The notes: a model not told the origin generated them from the letters alone. A stretch of DNA of 62,599 bases from Stereocaulon alpinum (GCA_018257865.1 JAEUBA010000124.1:1-62599); one strand, 5' to 3'. Positions 11,485-23,482 are shown, counted from the stretch's first letter. Numbers and translations are program-made.

Positions 11485-12789
11485 ATGTCCGATCTAGAAG
11501 CCTACATGTCTGATCCTCCGATACATTTAGATGGTACCACCCTCGAAGGTGGTGGCCAATTACTACGTCTCGCGCTCTCCATATCTTCACTTACTCACAT
11601 ACCAATTCATGTGACTGAGATAAGAGGGAATCGGGGAAAGATCTCATCTCCAGGCAGCGCTGGAGGCTTGAAGCCAGCTCATCTTGCTGGGGTTGAATGG
11701 CTTGCTAAAGCCACTGCGGCCAGGACTGAGGGAACGAAGGTTAAAAGCAGGGAGCTTGTGTTTCGGCCTTCCACCACGAGGTCAGAAATTGCAACGGATG
11801 GTAGCCAGGGTGAAAGTGCCGGTGTGTGGAAGGATGTTTACCAAGACGGCAAGATGATCCGTCGCGAGTCTCGAATACCTATGGCTACACCTGGCGCTAT
11901 AACCCTCGTCTTGCAAGCCATACTCCCGTATGTTCTGTTATCTGGCTCGGCCACTATCAGCGATCAATACGAGACGGTGCCACTTCACATTACTGTCGAA
12001 GGCGGTACGAATGTGACCAACTCTCCGTCCATTGAGTACGTGGACCAGGTCCTCCTACCTATACTGTCCTTGAAGCTCGGTATCAGCCCCATATCGACAA
12101 CTCTGCACAAGCGAGGGTGGAGTAGTGGAAGGAGTGAGGTTGGCAGCGTAACTTTTGCAGTTGAACCCTTGCATTCAGCATCAAGACTTCCCACCTTTGT
12201 ATTCCAGGACAGAGGTGCGCTAGCTAAAGTCCATGTCTCGATCCTAGTACCTGGAGTAACAATCGGGAGCATCGTCAGAAACATGGTTACCACTAAATTG
12301 CTGGCCTTTTACCCAGACATTGATATCCTGTTTCCCGTCGACGAAGACTCACGTAGTGATAAGCGTCTCTATATCCTCTTGGTCGCGGAGACCTCCAATG
12401 GTTACCGCTTAGGTTGCGATTGGCTATTTGACATGAAATCCAGAGGCTCTGCAATGGAGCAGAAATGTGAAAGGCTAGTTTCAAAGGTCATCAAGGATTT
12501 GAAGCGGGAGTTGGAACATGGAGGTTGCGTGGATGAGTATATGCAGGATCAACTGGTCGTCTACCAGGCTCTTGTGGCAGGGAGGGCACAGGTTGATGGT
12601 GGGAAAGGCAAGGAGGGTACTTTGCATACGAGGACGGCGCGGTGGGTAGCTGAGCAGGTTCTGGGAGTGAGTTTCGACGATGCGGGGCAGTGTGAAGGTG
12701 TTGGCCTTGTCGTTGGGGAGGATTACAAGAATACAAAGATTATAGAAGAGGAAGCTGCTGTTAAGGCGATGTCTAGCTTGAAGGTATGA
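11485..12789 (+). CDS. RNA 3'-terminal phosphate cyclase family protein
   Basis: A single exon of 434 aa. The ATG at 11485, in the context CCACAATG, is chosen because the family's N-terminal motif starts about 15 residues later. Visible family features are IHLDGTTLEGGGQLLRLAL (EGGGQ, about residues 22-29), SPGSAGGLKPAHLAGVEWLA, VEGGTNV in the middle, and LHTRTARWVAEQVL, whose His (about 381) aligns with the His that is adenylated in bacterial RtcA. With that His present, the protein is probably a true cyclase, converting RNA 3'-phosphate ends to 2',3'-cyclic phosphates with ATP, rather than the catalytically inactive Rcl1 ribosome-biogenesis paralogue. It is longer than bacterial RtcA (about 340 aa) because of extra segments, for example a charged Ser/Gly-rich insert near residues 95-125. 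Long antisense frames over its 3' half are shadows. Confidence 0.88.
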   Translation: MSDLEAYMSDPPIHLDGTTLEGGGQLLRLALSISSLTHIPIHVTEIRGNRGKISSPGSAGGLKPAHLAGVEWLAKATAARTEGTKVKSRELVFRPSTTRSEIATDGSQGESAGVWKDVYQDGKMIRRESRIPMATPGAITLVLQAILPYVLLSGSATISDQYETVPLHITVEGGTNVTNSPSIEYVDQVLLPILSLKLGISPISTTLHKRGWSSGRSEVGSVTFAVEPLHSASRLPTFVFQDRGALAKVHVSILVPGVTIGSIVRNMVTTKLLAFYPDIDILFPVDEDSRSDKRLYILLVAETSNGYRLGCDWLFDMKSRGSAMEQKCERLVSKVIKDLKRELEHGGCVDEYMQDQLVVYQALVAGRAQVDGGKGKEGTLHTRTARWVAEQVLGVSFDDAGQCEGVGLVVGEDYKNTKIIEEEAAVKAMSSLKV

Positions 12790-15747
12790 AGCACATTGTA
12801 ATTGATCCCCATCGGACCATAATGACTTTGCTAGAATTATTGACATTACCTTCTTATCAAACCTCTCTTTTTCAATCGTCACCTGCAAAAGTGGGGCATG
12901 AGCAACCCATTCGGCGGGAAAGTAGTTTAAGCCAGAACAAGAATCTGAGGAGCAGTATAGAGCGGGAGAACAGCTGCATGTGAGCGGATGGCGCGCCAGA
13001 AAAGACGTCTCCGAAGCCGAATGTAGAGAACAAATAGCTGTATGGGGATGGACTTCACGCAAACAGGCATCTCTCAGGGGCAGCAAATGGACGGAATGTG
13101 AAGCAATAATCTCAGCATAGTATTGATCTAAGATAATCATACTTGTAGCCACCAAGTCCCAGTCCGTCAACGTGTAGCTCCTGGTGTATGCTTTTAGCTT
13201 GGTTTCTGCTTTGTGCAATCTTCCAGATCTACTCTTTCAATCCACCAACCACTCTCTCAAAATCTCACCCCCCCTTTTTGATGGCTAGGTGTATGTTCTT
13301 GAACAAGCTATCTGCTCTGGCTTGCTCCTAAGCCTTGCTTCTCAGCTACAGATCGGCTTCCAAGAAGTCTTCTGTGATCTACATCCTGCGCCCCGAACGC
13401 ATCAGACCTCGCCCTTCCGATAGATGTATGTTGTACTGGCTGCGAAAGTCAAAGGCTCTAGTTGTTTATGCCGCAGTCCTATCTTCCAGTGTACAGCCAA
13501 GTGTCAGCCTGAGGCAACCTCAATCCGCTGCACGACTGAGTGAAATTTGGTTACATATCAGTAGAGTAACGCAATTGATGGTACATATGTTGTGAATAAT
13601 CCCCTTTGTTAAACGAGTGTAAGTTGATCTATCTGTACATGATGATATGAACAATGTTTCTTGCTAAACGAGTGTATATAACAGATAAGACGAGCCCCAT
13701 TACTTCGCCCCTCTGGAATCGCATTCGAAAGTTCATTAGGTGTTCATACACATTGAACTCCGCACAACATATCTTCAACCTACGAATCCGTTGTTAGCCT
13801 TTAGGTATTCCCATGGTATGTTGTATCTCTCCTATAATGGTCCGCGGCACCCCAACCAAAGATCTTAGCCTTGGCTTGCAGCGTGGCAAGCGTTTGTAAC
13901 ATCATTGATTGTACATGTAGTAGAGGTATTGAACGTAAGAACAACACCGGTGGGTACATTATATGTGCAAGACCACTGAGTCCGATCAGGGCTATTTGTA
14001 GCTAGATTGATGACGGTTCTGCTGTTCCAAGTACGTAGGTGGCTTTCAGCTACTTCACTTGTAACATGATTGATCCATCATGCCAGGCAGGTGTGAATTT
14101 TGGTTGTTGGCTGTTCAGCGAAGGCCTCCTTAAGTCATGTTGTCGAATATTTTCAATTCCATCTGAGCCGCATCAAGTTGGCTTACGGTATCCTCATAGG
14201 GACATCAAACTCTCGCTTAGCATGGTACTATAATCCGTAAGCAAAGGGACCGTGCTCCAGTAGGAGAGCTGATATGTGTGACCCGGATAAGTTAGGCCCC
14301 CCACCGCATATAAAGGATCGGCCTCGGATCTTGCGTGTGGAGCTCTGGCTTGAGGCTGTGAGCATTATGTGAAACAATTGACGCTCATCATTCCAGCTGG
14401 GAGCCTCAGCGTTATAGATGGTGCCATCGACGGGTCTCATGGATCTGCACATGTATAATCTCTCAGGATAGCGGGGTTTTCGTTTATCCACAATCTGGTA
14501 GAGCTGTACAGCTCAACTTCCGATATTTCCAATGGTTTAACGCATAGTGGGTTCTACGCTTGTATGGCGCCAGTAATAACAAATTCTCTTAGTGGGAATA
14601 TTGTGGATCTTTCAAATAAATCTTTGACCGTGAATGTATCTTATACAGCCCCCAAATGGTCATACGGGGTAGCAATTCTGGTGCCTACAAGAAGCTAGGG
14701 CTTTAGCTGTCGAACAGTAGCATATCAAGCCAAAAGAAGACCCCTAGTCTAGCGGTGCTTACCCATCTAGTCATCGCTATGATGCCGGACTTTGGTCCGA
14801 TCTAAGATTATGATCTGCAACGGTCACCTGTGTTGGACAACGGAAAGTTTTGATCCATGCGTTTCATTAGACAAGCAGTTGGAGATGAGCCTACGAACAT
14901 AGATGCGCGGCCTTTCGAAAAGGAAGAAGATTTACTTGTTCAAGTTCGTCGTCTGAATAGTGGTATTGTAAGCTCAAGCTTGGCGGCATTCGAAGAAGCT
15001 CCGAGACCGAGATTGGGGGCACGCAACGTATCGAAGGAGCTAGCTAAATCGGTAGGAAAGGCTTCTGGCCAGGACTGGTCTAGTCGAGATGGTAGCTGAA
15101 GAGATGTGATTTTGTCTGCCAGCGGCATGTCCCTAACATTGGTAGTGTTGATACCCCGTGCTCGATGTTGCAGCTCGCTTAAAGATTGTGCTAAAGCTAC
15201 ATGGAAGTGAACAATGCGAACCATGGACTTAGCTTAGACATAGCGTGAGCCTGGACTCTGGTCTGACAAATTGAGGGTAGTTTTCCCGAGAAGAAGACCT
15301 GAAGAGCGGCCAGGAGAATAGCAGGTTTGACCCGTCGAGCAACTGTTATTCTGTCCTTGCCTTTCGAAGAACCTCTCGAATCGACGAGAGTATATAGCAA
15401 TGTAGTTGAAAGCTCGCCCAAAGAGGCAGAGACTGAAACGCGCAATTATCAATGCCCGCATACTTCAATTGGCCTGTTTCAAGATTCGCTTGAGATGGCC
15501 ACAATCCAACTACTGAGTAACGGTAGAAAATGTGCGTGTATGAAGACATGGTAACGCCAACCCTGGTGTGGCTTCGCGTATGTCAGCGATGGCACGGAGT
15601 GGCTTTGTGGTTCACTGACTGCAACAATTGATCATTTGCACAGAGTCGTAGCCGTGGTACACCAAGCCGCAGGGCATTACGGGCTCTTTCACTGTTAGAC
15701 ATTGGCAGCGGACCACCAACGCCTTGACTCCGAGGTCTGATCTTGGC
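12790..15747. other. Large intergenic stretch, nothing convincing
   Basis: Almost 3 kb of normal composition (CA and TG present, so not RIP-affected). Short ATG frames exist, for example 14857-15099 (80 aa) and an antisense frame crossing the 3' end of the cyclase gene, but none has recognisable domains or supporting splice structure. Two short direct repeats of type TAAACGAGTGTA occur near 13610 and 13665. It could hold a non-coding RNA or old gene debris; I cannot show either. Confidence 0.5.
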
Positions 15748-16168
15748 CTAGCTTTCTCTTCTCCTCAACTCCCCATCGGCTCCCTCAACAAGATCTAGCT
15801 CCCTTTTCCCAGTCCCTTCTATACCGGTCTCCCCCACAGCTCGGCCTCCACCATAGAGCTGTCCTCCCTTCTCGCCCTCGATTTCTTTGCTGACGGCAAT
15901 GGGCTGATTACCTCTGAATCGCTTCCTCATATCTATCATGCCTCTTTTGCACTCTCCATAGCCCTTTTTGAGTTGCTGGCATCGGGTGGGGAGGCCGTCG
16001 ACAAGAGGGGGCCGGAGGCAGTCTGCAGGGGTATTGCGCTGTATGAGGACACAGTCGGAATTTTGTAGGCATGTAGCTAGAGCAGCCCCTAGAAACAGTG
16101 ATGTCAGCGTTATGGTAGAAATGTAGATGAATAGGACCTCTACGAATATCTTTGCACGATGAAGGCAT
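15748..16168 (-). CDS. PET191: Cytochrome c oxidase assembly protein PET191/COA5
   Basis: Two exons on the minus strand: 16168-16144 (25 nt) and 16088-15748; 121 aa. The 55-nt intron (GTAGAG, GCTGAC, TCTAG) was chosen over a donor six bases downstream because it gives MPSSCKDIRAALATC with nine residues between the Cys, the twin CX9C spacing of the family; the other donor gives eleven. The second pair is C-QQLKKGYGE-C. The motifs CLQNSDCVLIQR, NTPADCLRPP, LPTRCQQ and GECKRGMIDMRKRFRGN are diagnostic. PET191 is a small intermembrane-space or inner-membrane-associated protein needed to assemble cytochrome c oxidase. The C-terminal ~45 residues (QLYGGG, then Gly/Glu-rich) are variable among fungi. 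Confidence 0.93.
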
Positions 16169-17360
16169 GATTGCGGAATGAGCCGGATCTTTCGACAGGG
16201 CGGAGGGTCAAAGCTCAGGCTCATGCATCGAAGCAGGCCAGAACAGTAGAGACATGAAGATGGCTGCAGCTACACAGCATCGCAATTTCAGATTTGCCTT
16301 CTCCTTTCGATGAGACTTGTACTAGGCATAATATACATGAAAAATAGGTATTCGATACGCTAGTGCTCTAGCAAGATACTTAGTTCTAAGGCTTGTCATC
16401 ACTTCCGACATATTCCACCTCCCGTACTCGTTTCTTTCGACAACTATTTCCGTCAGAAGAGGTGCTCAGTATTGCTTTCCAAGTCTTGCTTTGTTCAAAG
16501 CTCCCCATTTATGTATTGGCAAAGGCGAGTGGAGCTCTTCCAAGCCACTTTATACAAATACGAGCAGCGGAGGGGTCAATTGGAAGACGAGCACAACGTC
16601 TACGATCTGGACAGCGTCCAATTCGCACGATCCCGATCTGGGAACGAAAAAGTAGGCGTCTCTTGGGCTAACCTTGATACAACTCGAGACGAACACATCG
16701 AGACAGGGCGATGCGACGACGTTAACGGTGGATGGGGTGGGAAGACCACGCCTTGTTCCATGGGATCATATCATATTCTGAAGCTGTAAAGGAGTAACTG
16801 GACCAGAAAGGCAGTCCAAGCGCTCTAGGCGTCATACACGGAGCTTAAGGGGCCTCCTGTGAGGAATGTCAATCCACCAGCAGCGATAAAGCCATAACAC
16901 TCGCTGTGGGAGGTGCCATGTCGGCGTGCAATCCGTGAGATGCATTAGAATTTGAAACCTATCCAGTATCAGGAGACTTATGTGCGAACGGTCTAATGTG
17001 GTACTGCTACAGGATCGTATCCAGCTATCTGAAAGCTAAGATGACGTTCTACGTCTCAGAAAATGTGGAAGGTCATAGGCATCATCCTTGGCTGAACGGG
17101 TTCCCGGTTGATATGGACAATTGCGGCCGAGCACTAAGGTAGGTGGCTTTTGCAGACACACGTCAACAGGGTGCCAGAGATGGCTCTTGGCTTGGTTGCT
17201 TCTTGTGTGTTCTCACGTCCTCTATCGCCAGCTCGGGCTCTCGAAGAAAACGTCCTCGGATCAGTAGAAACGGCATCGAGAAGGCTACTTGGGCGCATGC
17301 AGTGCGTATGTCTTTGACGGTATAAAGTTTCCGCATCGTTGCATCATGCAACACCGAGCT
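16169..17360. other. Intergenic, PET191 promoter side and WBP1 3' side
   Basis: Holds the presumed PET191 promoter (just right of 16168) and the WBP1 terminator (left of 17361). The short plus-strand frames at 16393-16789 overlap each other in different phases and show no protein-like features. Nothing else recognised. Confidence 0.45.
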
Positions 17361-18945
17361 CTACTGCATCTTCTTCCCTTTGCTCTGGTCATAAGTTGGT
17401 TCACTCCATAGCCAAATTCCCACAAATGCCACCCATCCAATAACAGTGATCCAAACACCTGCAATCCATACCCAGCCGGCACTTATCTCCCAACTGCGTG
17501 GCCACTCATCATGGGCAAAATGCCTCACTGTCACTTCTCGCTTGACATCCACATAAGTGAGGAGAGGTCGCTTGTAGTTGACTCGGAAGGAAAAGATGCC
17601 GTGTTGATCTGGGAGCTTGAAGGTACTGCTGAAAATTGTGCTGTTGTCGGTTGTGGATATGGGTACAAGGTCGAGACGATGGAATGGTGAGAGCATTGTA
17701 AACTCAAGTTGGAGAGCATCTGCAGGGTCGATTTTCAATGGAGCAAGATGATCATATGAGTACTCAGAGAACTCGATGTTGAAAGTCTGTCGATGAGGCT
17801 TAGCAATCACTATAGAACATTGGAAACGCATAATACTGACGACGTCATTCTTCACCCGGTAAATTGTAGGGTTGAGATAACCTAGCTGTGCTACGCTGTC
17901 GTTTCCAGACGAACCTTCTGAGATAGAGCTGAGGTGGTGCTCCACCCTGCCAACCTTCAAGACCCCCAGCTCCTTGAACGTCCAAGCCGTAACCTGCATA
18001 GCGAATTCCCGATTGGCTATCTTAGTGTCTTTACCACCGACGGGTTTGACTCTTGCGTCGAACCACTTGTTCTCCAAGGCCTCAGCAGATCCAAACACAG
18101 TAAATCTCGCCGAATTCCTAGCCTGCATGCTTGACACCAGCGAGATCTGCTCTCCTACTGCGAAAGGATCTTCCACAGTTTCCGCCTCGTCTTTCGGATT
18201 GTAGCTGTATGCGGTACTACTTGCCCGTAATATTGACGCCAGCAATGGGTTAGTGTTGCCGAGCTCCTGAGCTACTGCTCTTGGGAAAGCGAGGGTGCCG
18301 TCACCACCAAAGAATTTTCTGGCGTCAGACCTTAGAGAAGAGGATTTGGGTAGTAGGAGAACATCATGCTGTTCGGAAGCTGATGTGGTGTCGTAATTAA
18401 AGTGGTCGACTACGAGCGAGTTGCGATCTGGAGGTAAATGGATATCTAGTTCCAGAAGGAGGGACGAGATTGCAGTGGGTATGGGAGCATCGGCGGAGAG
18501 TGTGAGCAATATGTTGCCATCCTTGTTGATAAATTGTAGGAGCAGATTGGGTGTCAATGCCGGGCCCAACCCTGTATACGGTCAATTGCGTTGCCATCGA
18601 ATGATGGGCGACCAAGAACCATACCTTTTGATTTGGGGGCAAGGAGGAGAACGTGGTCGAAAGCTCGCTCTCCGTGCCGAAACAGAGATAATCTGTCATT
18701 CTTAGGGGAATCAAATGTAAGCTTGTAGCCTCTCTCTAGAAAAATACAGATGTCAGAATCGACAATTGGTATTACAAGCAAATGAAGGACTCATCCGACA
18801 TGCCTTCAAGATCTTTCCAGAATGTTGAATATTTGGCCTTCTCTGCGGCTTCCTCAATGACTACCAGCAGTCGAATCCCACTGCTGCTAAGTGCCTGTGT
18901 TAAGCCCAGCAGGGCAACACAAGCCAAGGAGAGCAGCCAGCGCAT
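17361..18945 (-). CDS. WBP1: Oligosaccharyltransferase subunit WBP1 (OST48)
   Basis: Three exons on the minus strand: 18945-18804, 18735-18625, 18571-17361; 487 aa. Intron 2 (53 nt) is GT-AG. Intron 1 (68 nt) must be spliced from GCATGT to TTTCTAG, a GC-AG intron with a CTGAC branch point: only this join gives FWKDLEERGYKLTFDSPKND, and no GT donor keeps frame. The protein starts with a signal peptide (MRWLLSLACVALLGLTQA), followed by a conserved lumenal domain (LVVIEEAAEK, HVLLLAPKSKGLGPALTPN). One transmembrane helix lies at about 450-473, and the tail ends KKMQ, a KKxx ER-retrieval signal. WBP1 is an essential subunit of the complex that transfers the glycan from dolichol to Asn-X-Ser/Thr. 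It is divergent from the complex I subunit gene to its right. Confidence 0.95.
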
Positions 18946-19188
18946 GTTGATGTGATTTGCTATAGTGTGTGAGCAGGAAAGCTTTCTGATTCTGGAGACG
19001 TGTCGCCAAGGCTTGCAACGGCAGAGCTTGCCTTGCCGCCAATTGCATCCCTGTCCTCCAGCTCTCCGAACCGCACAACGTTCCTTCAGTTCCCCTCGCT
19101 GTTCTGTGAGCACGCAGCAAGCCTTTCAGCTGCGCTCGCTTTGATGAGACCTCTATAGTCGCAACTAGTCACGTCGTCAAGTCACAGA
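18946..19188. promoter_or_regulatory. Divergent WBP1 / NUO-9.5 promoter
   Basis: 243 bp separate the two start codons, transcribed outward, so both promoters must lie here or overlap the leaders. No canonical TATA box is evident. The arrangement is inferred from the gene starts only. Confidence 0.55.
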
Positions 19189-19515
19189 ATGTCCTACCCA
19201 CAGTTCTTCCAACAACCCCTCCGTTACCTGCGGTGGGCATCACACGAGAAACCAGCCATCTTCTACTCGTTCGTCATCGGAGCTGGCGGTCCCTTGTCTT
19301 TCGTTGTAGCGCCACCGATACGGAGATTCTTCAATGATGGGCCCCGGGAAAAGATACCATTGACATATCCCAGTAAGTCCCTCGTCATTTGGCGTATAAA
19401 GCCAGGATCAACATCTACTGGGATCCCTTTGAGAGTCCTTGCTTTGAACGAAGCTCGTTGACATACTACAGTACCGCATGGACCGAGGAAGATACCGGAA
19501 GGGTACGACGACTAG
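19189..19515 (+). CDS. nuo-9.5: NADH:ubiquinone oxidoreductase 9.5 kDa subunit
   Basis: Two exons: 19189-19372 and 19472-19515; 75 aa. The 99-nt intron starts GTAAGT and ends TACTACAG. The join gives IPLTYPIPHGPRKIPEGYDD, the expected C terminus. Family features are PQFFQQPLRYLRWASHEKPA at the N terminus and one transmembrane segment, AIFYSFVIGAGGPLSFVV. Size and sequence match the Neurospora 9.5-kDa accessory subunit of mitochondrial complex I, a single-pass inner-membrane protein; complex I passes electrons from NADH to ubiquinone. The ATG at 19189 is the only suitable start. Confidence 0.94.
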
Positions 19516-21017
19516 ACAATGGAGGTCGGCTCAGGGCGTTATGGGAGTAGAGGAAGCTACCACAGATAATCAGTTCCGCGACGGCAGCAACCAGCCCCAA
19601 GCCTGAGAATCGCTCTTTACTGGCCATATGGTACGCATGAGGGCATGTGGAACTGCTCGGTATCGTGCTTTGCATTATGCGCATGAGTAGTCGGCTGCAA
19701 CCGACACGATGTTTATCAAAGCAGTAGGCTGTCTTTCACGTCACTCGAGTGCAAAGAATGGACTTCTCGAGCCTGGCAGCCACTTACTCGCTAAGTGCAA
19801 TGAAACCCTGAACTACCCCAAGACCCTTTGCTCTTCGAGATCATCCATTCGTTCTTGATTGAATATACTAATGGTGACTGCGGCCCTCTCACGATATCTC
19901 ATGACCTGAAGCATGCGTTACACCAGGCAACTGCTTTTCATCTCGGTCGCTAGCCCTTTCTTATCTCCTTCCCTCAATCTCTCAAGCATGTCATCTCATA
20001 TATCAGAATTCCTACGTGTACAATCCCAGCAGGCGATCATGTAGAAACTCATACTGTAGACTACGTTACGAAGCTTGATGCCTCGCTCACATACAGGAGG
20101 GTCTTGCAAAACCTTGGAGAGCATTCCACTATGCCCATTGCATTGACTAGCCCATTTTATTCTTGATTCGCTATATGTTTCCTAAATCATTCCTCGTTTG
20201 TTATTGTTTCTACTACTAGCTTTCACCTAAAGGTGCTCAACAACCTACTCCACGTGTTGCAAATTCGACTGTGCTAGGGTAGAACACTATATTGTTTAGC
20301 CTTCGAGAGGTGGGATACAGGACTCTGGGTGCTGGATGTTCGCTTGCGTACATAACATAGTCTGGTATATTGAACTGACAGTCTGACAGCTTATGTGGGG
20401 CGTGAGGAAGGGGTGCTGGCTGAGCGCCCCGAAGTCGCCTAAGGGAGCCGCCAGGATTTACAGCTAACGAATGCCCAGGCTGCCGAAGGCCGCTGCCGGC
20501 ATTTCTTATTGTACGTAGGCACTGGAGAACCATAACAGATATAGTCGAGATAACAAGGATGAACATCGACAATGTGCGTAGGTTTCCATGGAACTCTCGT
20601 ACATGGCCTCGACGCTTCTTTGTGCCCCTTCGATGGGCTTCCATACTTCAAATTGCGGCTCCTAAGAATCCGGAGCTGCGACGAGGTACCTACTCGTACT
20701 TTTAGAAATGCCGTCCTTTTACGCATTGGGCAACTCTTCGAGGCAGTACTGCAGAAAGTATTTGTCTCTACCCGTCTGTTTCCCTTGAGCTCTCTGTTGT
20801 ATACACCTAGTTGTAGGACTTCTTCATCGGCTTAGGGAATATATGTGGAGGCATGTTCAATGTGTTTTCCTGGATGCTAGCGATAAGACTGGTGGATATA
20901 CCCGTTTTGGCATACGCTAGAGACGGACTTTTTGAAAGTAGGTACGAGTAAAGTAACACGAAAGGCGAGGCTTCAGCCACCACTACTGGGTTCGGCTACC
21001 TTAGCTCGGCGCGTGCA
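19516..21017. other. Intergenic; one doubtful minus-strand frame
   Basis: About 1.5 kb without a convincing gene. A minus-strand ATG frame at 20644-20237 would encode 135 aa with an Arg/Lys-rich start and one hydrophobic segment (MFILVISTISVMVLQCL), but it resembles no known family and has no supporting structure, so I do not call it. The right end holds the promoter of the lipase gene. Confidence 0.4.
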
Positions 21018-23186
21018 ATGCCGCCGCGAGCCGCGAGCTCTGACGCCATAATCTCCGTTATCCTTCCCAGAAATTCAGTATTACTTCAGACGGTGCTTCA
21101 ATGGCTTCTGATGTACAGTAAATCTCCTATACTCTCTAATTGGAAACATCGAACTGACAAACATGGCTCGGGTTCCTTTCATTGGCAGGCTTTTTTGGTA
21201 ACTGTGCACTTATCGCGTTCCTGCAGATACAAGTATTGATGAAGTCGTTTACAGGCGTGAATACATTGCACTTGTGGGATCTCTTACTCTGATTTTTCTT
21301 GAGGGTTTGATCAGGATTATAACCCTCGGTCTCCGTGAGTTGATCTGTAACCTACTTCCTACACTGGGCCTAATTCCTTTCAGCGCAGCCAATTATCCGC
21401 TTTTGTTACAACAGGTCCAAGAACCTATTCAATTCGCTATCGTCAACACAAGGAAAGCAGTTCCGATCGAGGCAGAGATCTTTCGTCTCGTCCGTAGCCA
21501 GCTCCTCCGATTTCGTGGACCTCTGCGCCCTTTTCGGCTATTACGCAGAGGAGCATGTGGTGCAGACAGGGGATGGTTACTTATTGGGACTACATCGACT
21601 GTGCTGGAGGAAAGGAGAAGAGGCTCTAAGAGTCAATGCTGGGGAAGGTAGTGTTAAAAAGAGAGTGGTCTATCTTCACCATGGTCTACTCATGAACAGC
21701 GAGGTATGGGTATGCATGACCGAGAAGGAGCGATGTTTGCCCTTTACGTTGGTCGAGCAGGGTTACGACGTCTGGGTGTGTCAACTCCCTGTTGAGGTAT
21801 ACCGGACATATCTAGATCGCATGCTGACGAGGGTAGCTGGGAAACAATCGTGGGAACAAATATTCCAAGAAATCCACTCGATTTTCACCCGCGTCCAATG
21901 AGTTCTGGGATTTTTCAATGGACCAGTTCGCCTTTCACGACATCCCTGACAGCATTGACTATGTTCTCGCGACTACCTCTCAACTATCTCTATCGTACAT
22001 TGGATTTTCCCAAGGCACCGCTCAGGCTTTCGCAACATTATCTATTCATCCTACGCTCAACGACAAGGTAGATGTCTTCCTTGCTCTAGCTCCAGCTATG
22101 TCTCCTGCCGGGCTTCGGAACGGGATTGTAGACTCGTTGATGAAGGCTTCTCCAGAGGTTCTCTTCCTTGCCTTTGGCCGTAGGAGCATTCTAAGCTCCG
22201 CAACGATGTGGCAATCAATACTGTACCCACCGATATTCGTGCGCATCATTGATATGTCTCTATCGTTCCTATTCAATTGGTCCGGCAGAAATATCAGTCT
22301 CAATCAAAAGCTCGCCGCATACCCTCATCTATACTCCTTCACCAGTACAAAAAGCGTAGTACACTGGTTCCAGATCATTCGCAACAAGAGCTTCCAGATG
22401 TACGATGACGATGTCCAGGCACCATTGGGTCTAGGTGCGAGTGACAGATATTACAAGGTGGCAAAATTCCCAACCAGAAACATCAAAACGCCCATTGTCT
22501 TGATCTACGGGGGAAGTGACAGTCTTGTTGATATAAAAGTGATGCTTAAAGAGCTTCCTAGACATACGATTTCAAGAGAAGTACCGCATTTTGAGCACCT
22601 TGACTTCCTTTGGGCCCAAGAAGTTGACACATTAGTATTTCCCCATGTGTTTGAGGCATTGACTGCCTACGCTGGTCGTGATCATATGAAGGAAACAGAG
22701 CTTATCTATAGACCTCACCAGAGCAGACGACTCCTAGGTGCGGGCCTATCAAATTGTTCAGAGGACGAGCTGTCGTCACCAACATATGATGGGAGCGACA
22801 TAAGCCCCGAAACGAACAGTCGTATACAAGATCTGCCAACAAGAAAGTTGTCCGCAAATCGCTTTTCGCCCAGCACACCTCGGAATCGAATATATATGTC
22901 GCCTCCTTCTTCTTCTTCCACGGAGCCGGCATCAATGGACGGTACAGGAGATACTAAGGTGGGGTCCCGATCGAAACCCTATGATTCACTACTCGGAAAT
23001 AGCACCAAGCATACGCGTAGAAGGAGTAATAGCACAGCGAGTGCGAAAAGCTCTGATAGCGCAAAGAGGGTTGGAAATGCAGGGATTATGATTGGGGCTG
23101 GTAGGGCTACGATTGGAGTAAGCACTCCGGTTGGCCCTAGTTCGTCTCCCCGTACCGCGGAAGGTTCACCAAGTGCCACGACGTAG
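21018..23186 (+). CDS. Acid lipase / sterol esterase, apparent frameshift near the N terminus
   Basis: Proposed exons: 21018-21117, 21227-21775 and 21837-23186; about 665 aa if one extra base near 21496 is ignored. The 61-nt intron before 21837 (GTGTGT, CTGACG, GTAG) is well supported and restores YDVWLGNNRGNKYS. Motifs of the lysosomal acid lipase/TGL1-YEH family of alpha/beta hydrolases are present: AEEHVVQTGDGYLLGLHR, HHGL (oxyanion), GFSQG (nucleophile Ser, about 274), YGGSDSLVD (Asp) and PHFEHLDFLW (His). These enzymes hydrolyse steryl esters or triacylglycerols at lipid droplets or membranes. The N terminus has a hydrophobic segment (ALVGSLTLIFLEGLIRIITL). The C-terminal ~170 residues are Ser-rich and low complexity. 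The first intron (109 nt) is less certain. At 21496 the frame shifts by +1 with no room for an intron. Confidence 0.78.
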
Positions 23187-23482
23187 GACAAGACGATGAA
23201 CATCTGCTGCAAAAATACCCCACCATGAAACTTTGCACCATGGGCAACTTTCCCAAGGCAGTGGAACAAACGTAGCTCTCGCCGCCTTGATCATTCTGAG
23301 ACTCCCTTTCCCGACACACTCATCTGCCTGAATGTCATATCTCTTTGAGTCAGTTACTCTTGGACAACTCAAGTGGTGAATTTGACGCCGTCAATAATCA
23401 TGGAACCCAAAAATCGGGCTTGACGCCACCTTGCGAAGATATACCATGGTGAGCTAAAACAGCACGAGGGTACCTACGTTGT

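Noticed and set aside
12481..13218. Long minus-strand open frame (about 245 codons) over the 3' end of the RNA cyclase gene
   Set aside because: Antisense to a well-supported gene for much of its length, starts without ATG, and its sequence is not protein-like.
14857..15099. 80-aa plus-strand frame in the large spacer
   Set aside because: Overlapped by an equally open antisense frame; no domain or signal; length within chance.
16089..16137. Alternative PET191 donor (GTCCTA at 16137)
   Set aside because: Keeps frame but gives 11 instead of 9 residues between the first Cys pair, breaking the CX9C spacing of the family.
20237..20644. Minus-strand ATG frame of 135 aa with one hydrophobic segment
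   Set aside because: No family resemblance, no splice or context support; could be chance in a 1.5-kb spacer.
21118..21188. Extra small exon 21189-21226 in the lipase gene (FFGNCALIAFLQ)
   Set aside because: It looks membrane-like but leads out of frame into the next conserved segment; the 109-nt intron 21118-21226 keeps frame. Not fully excluded.
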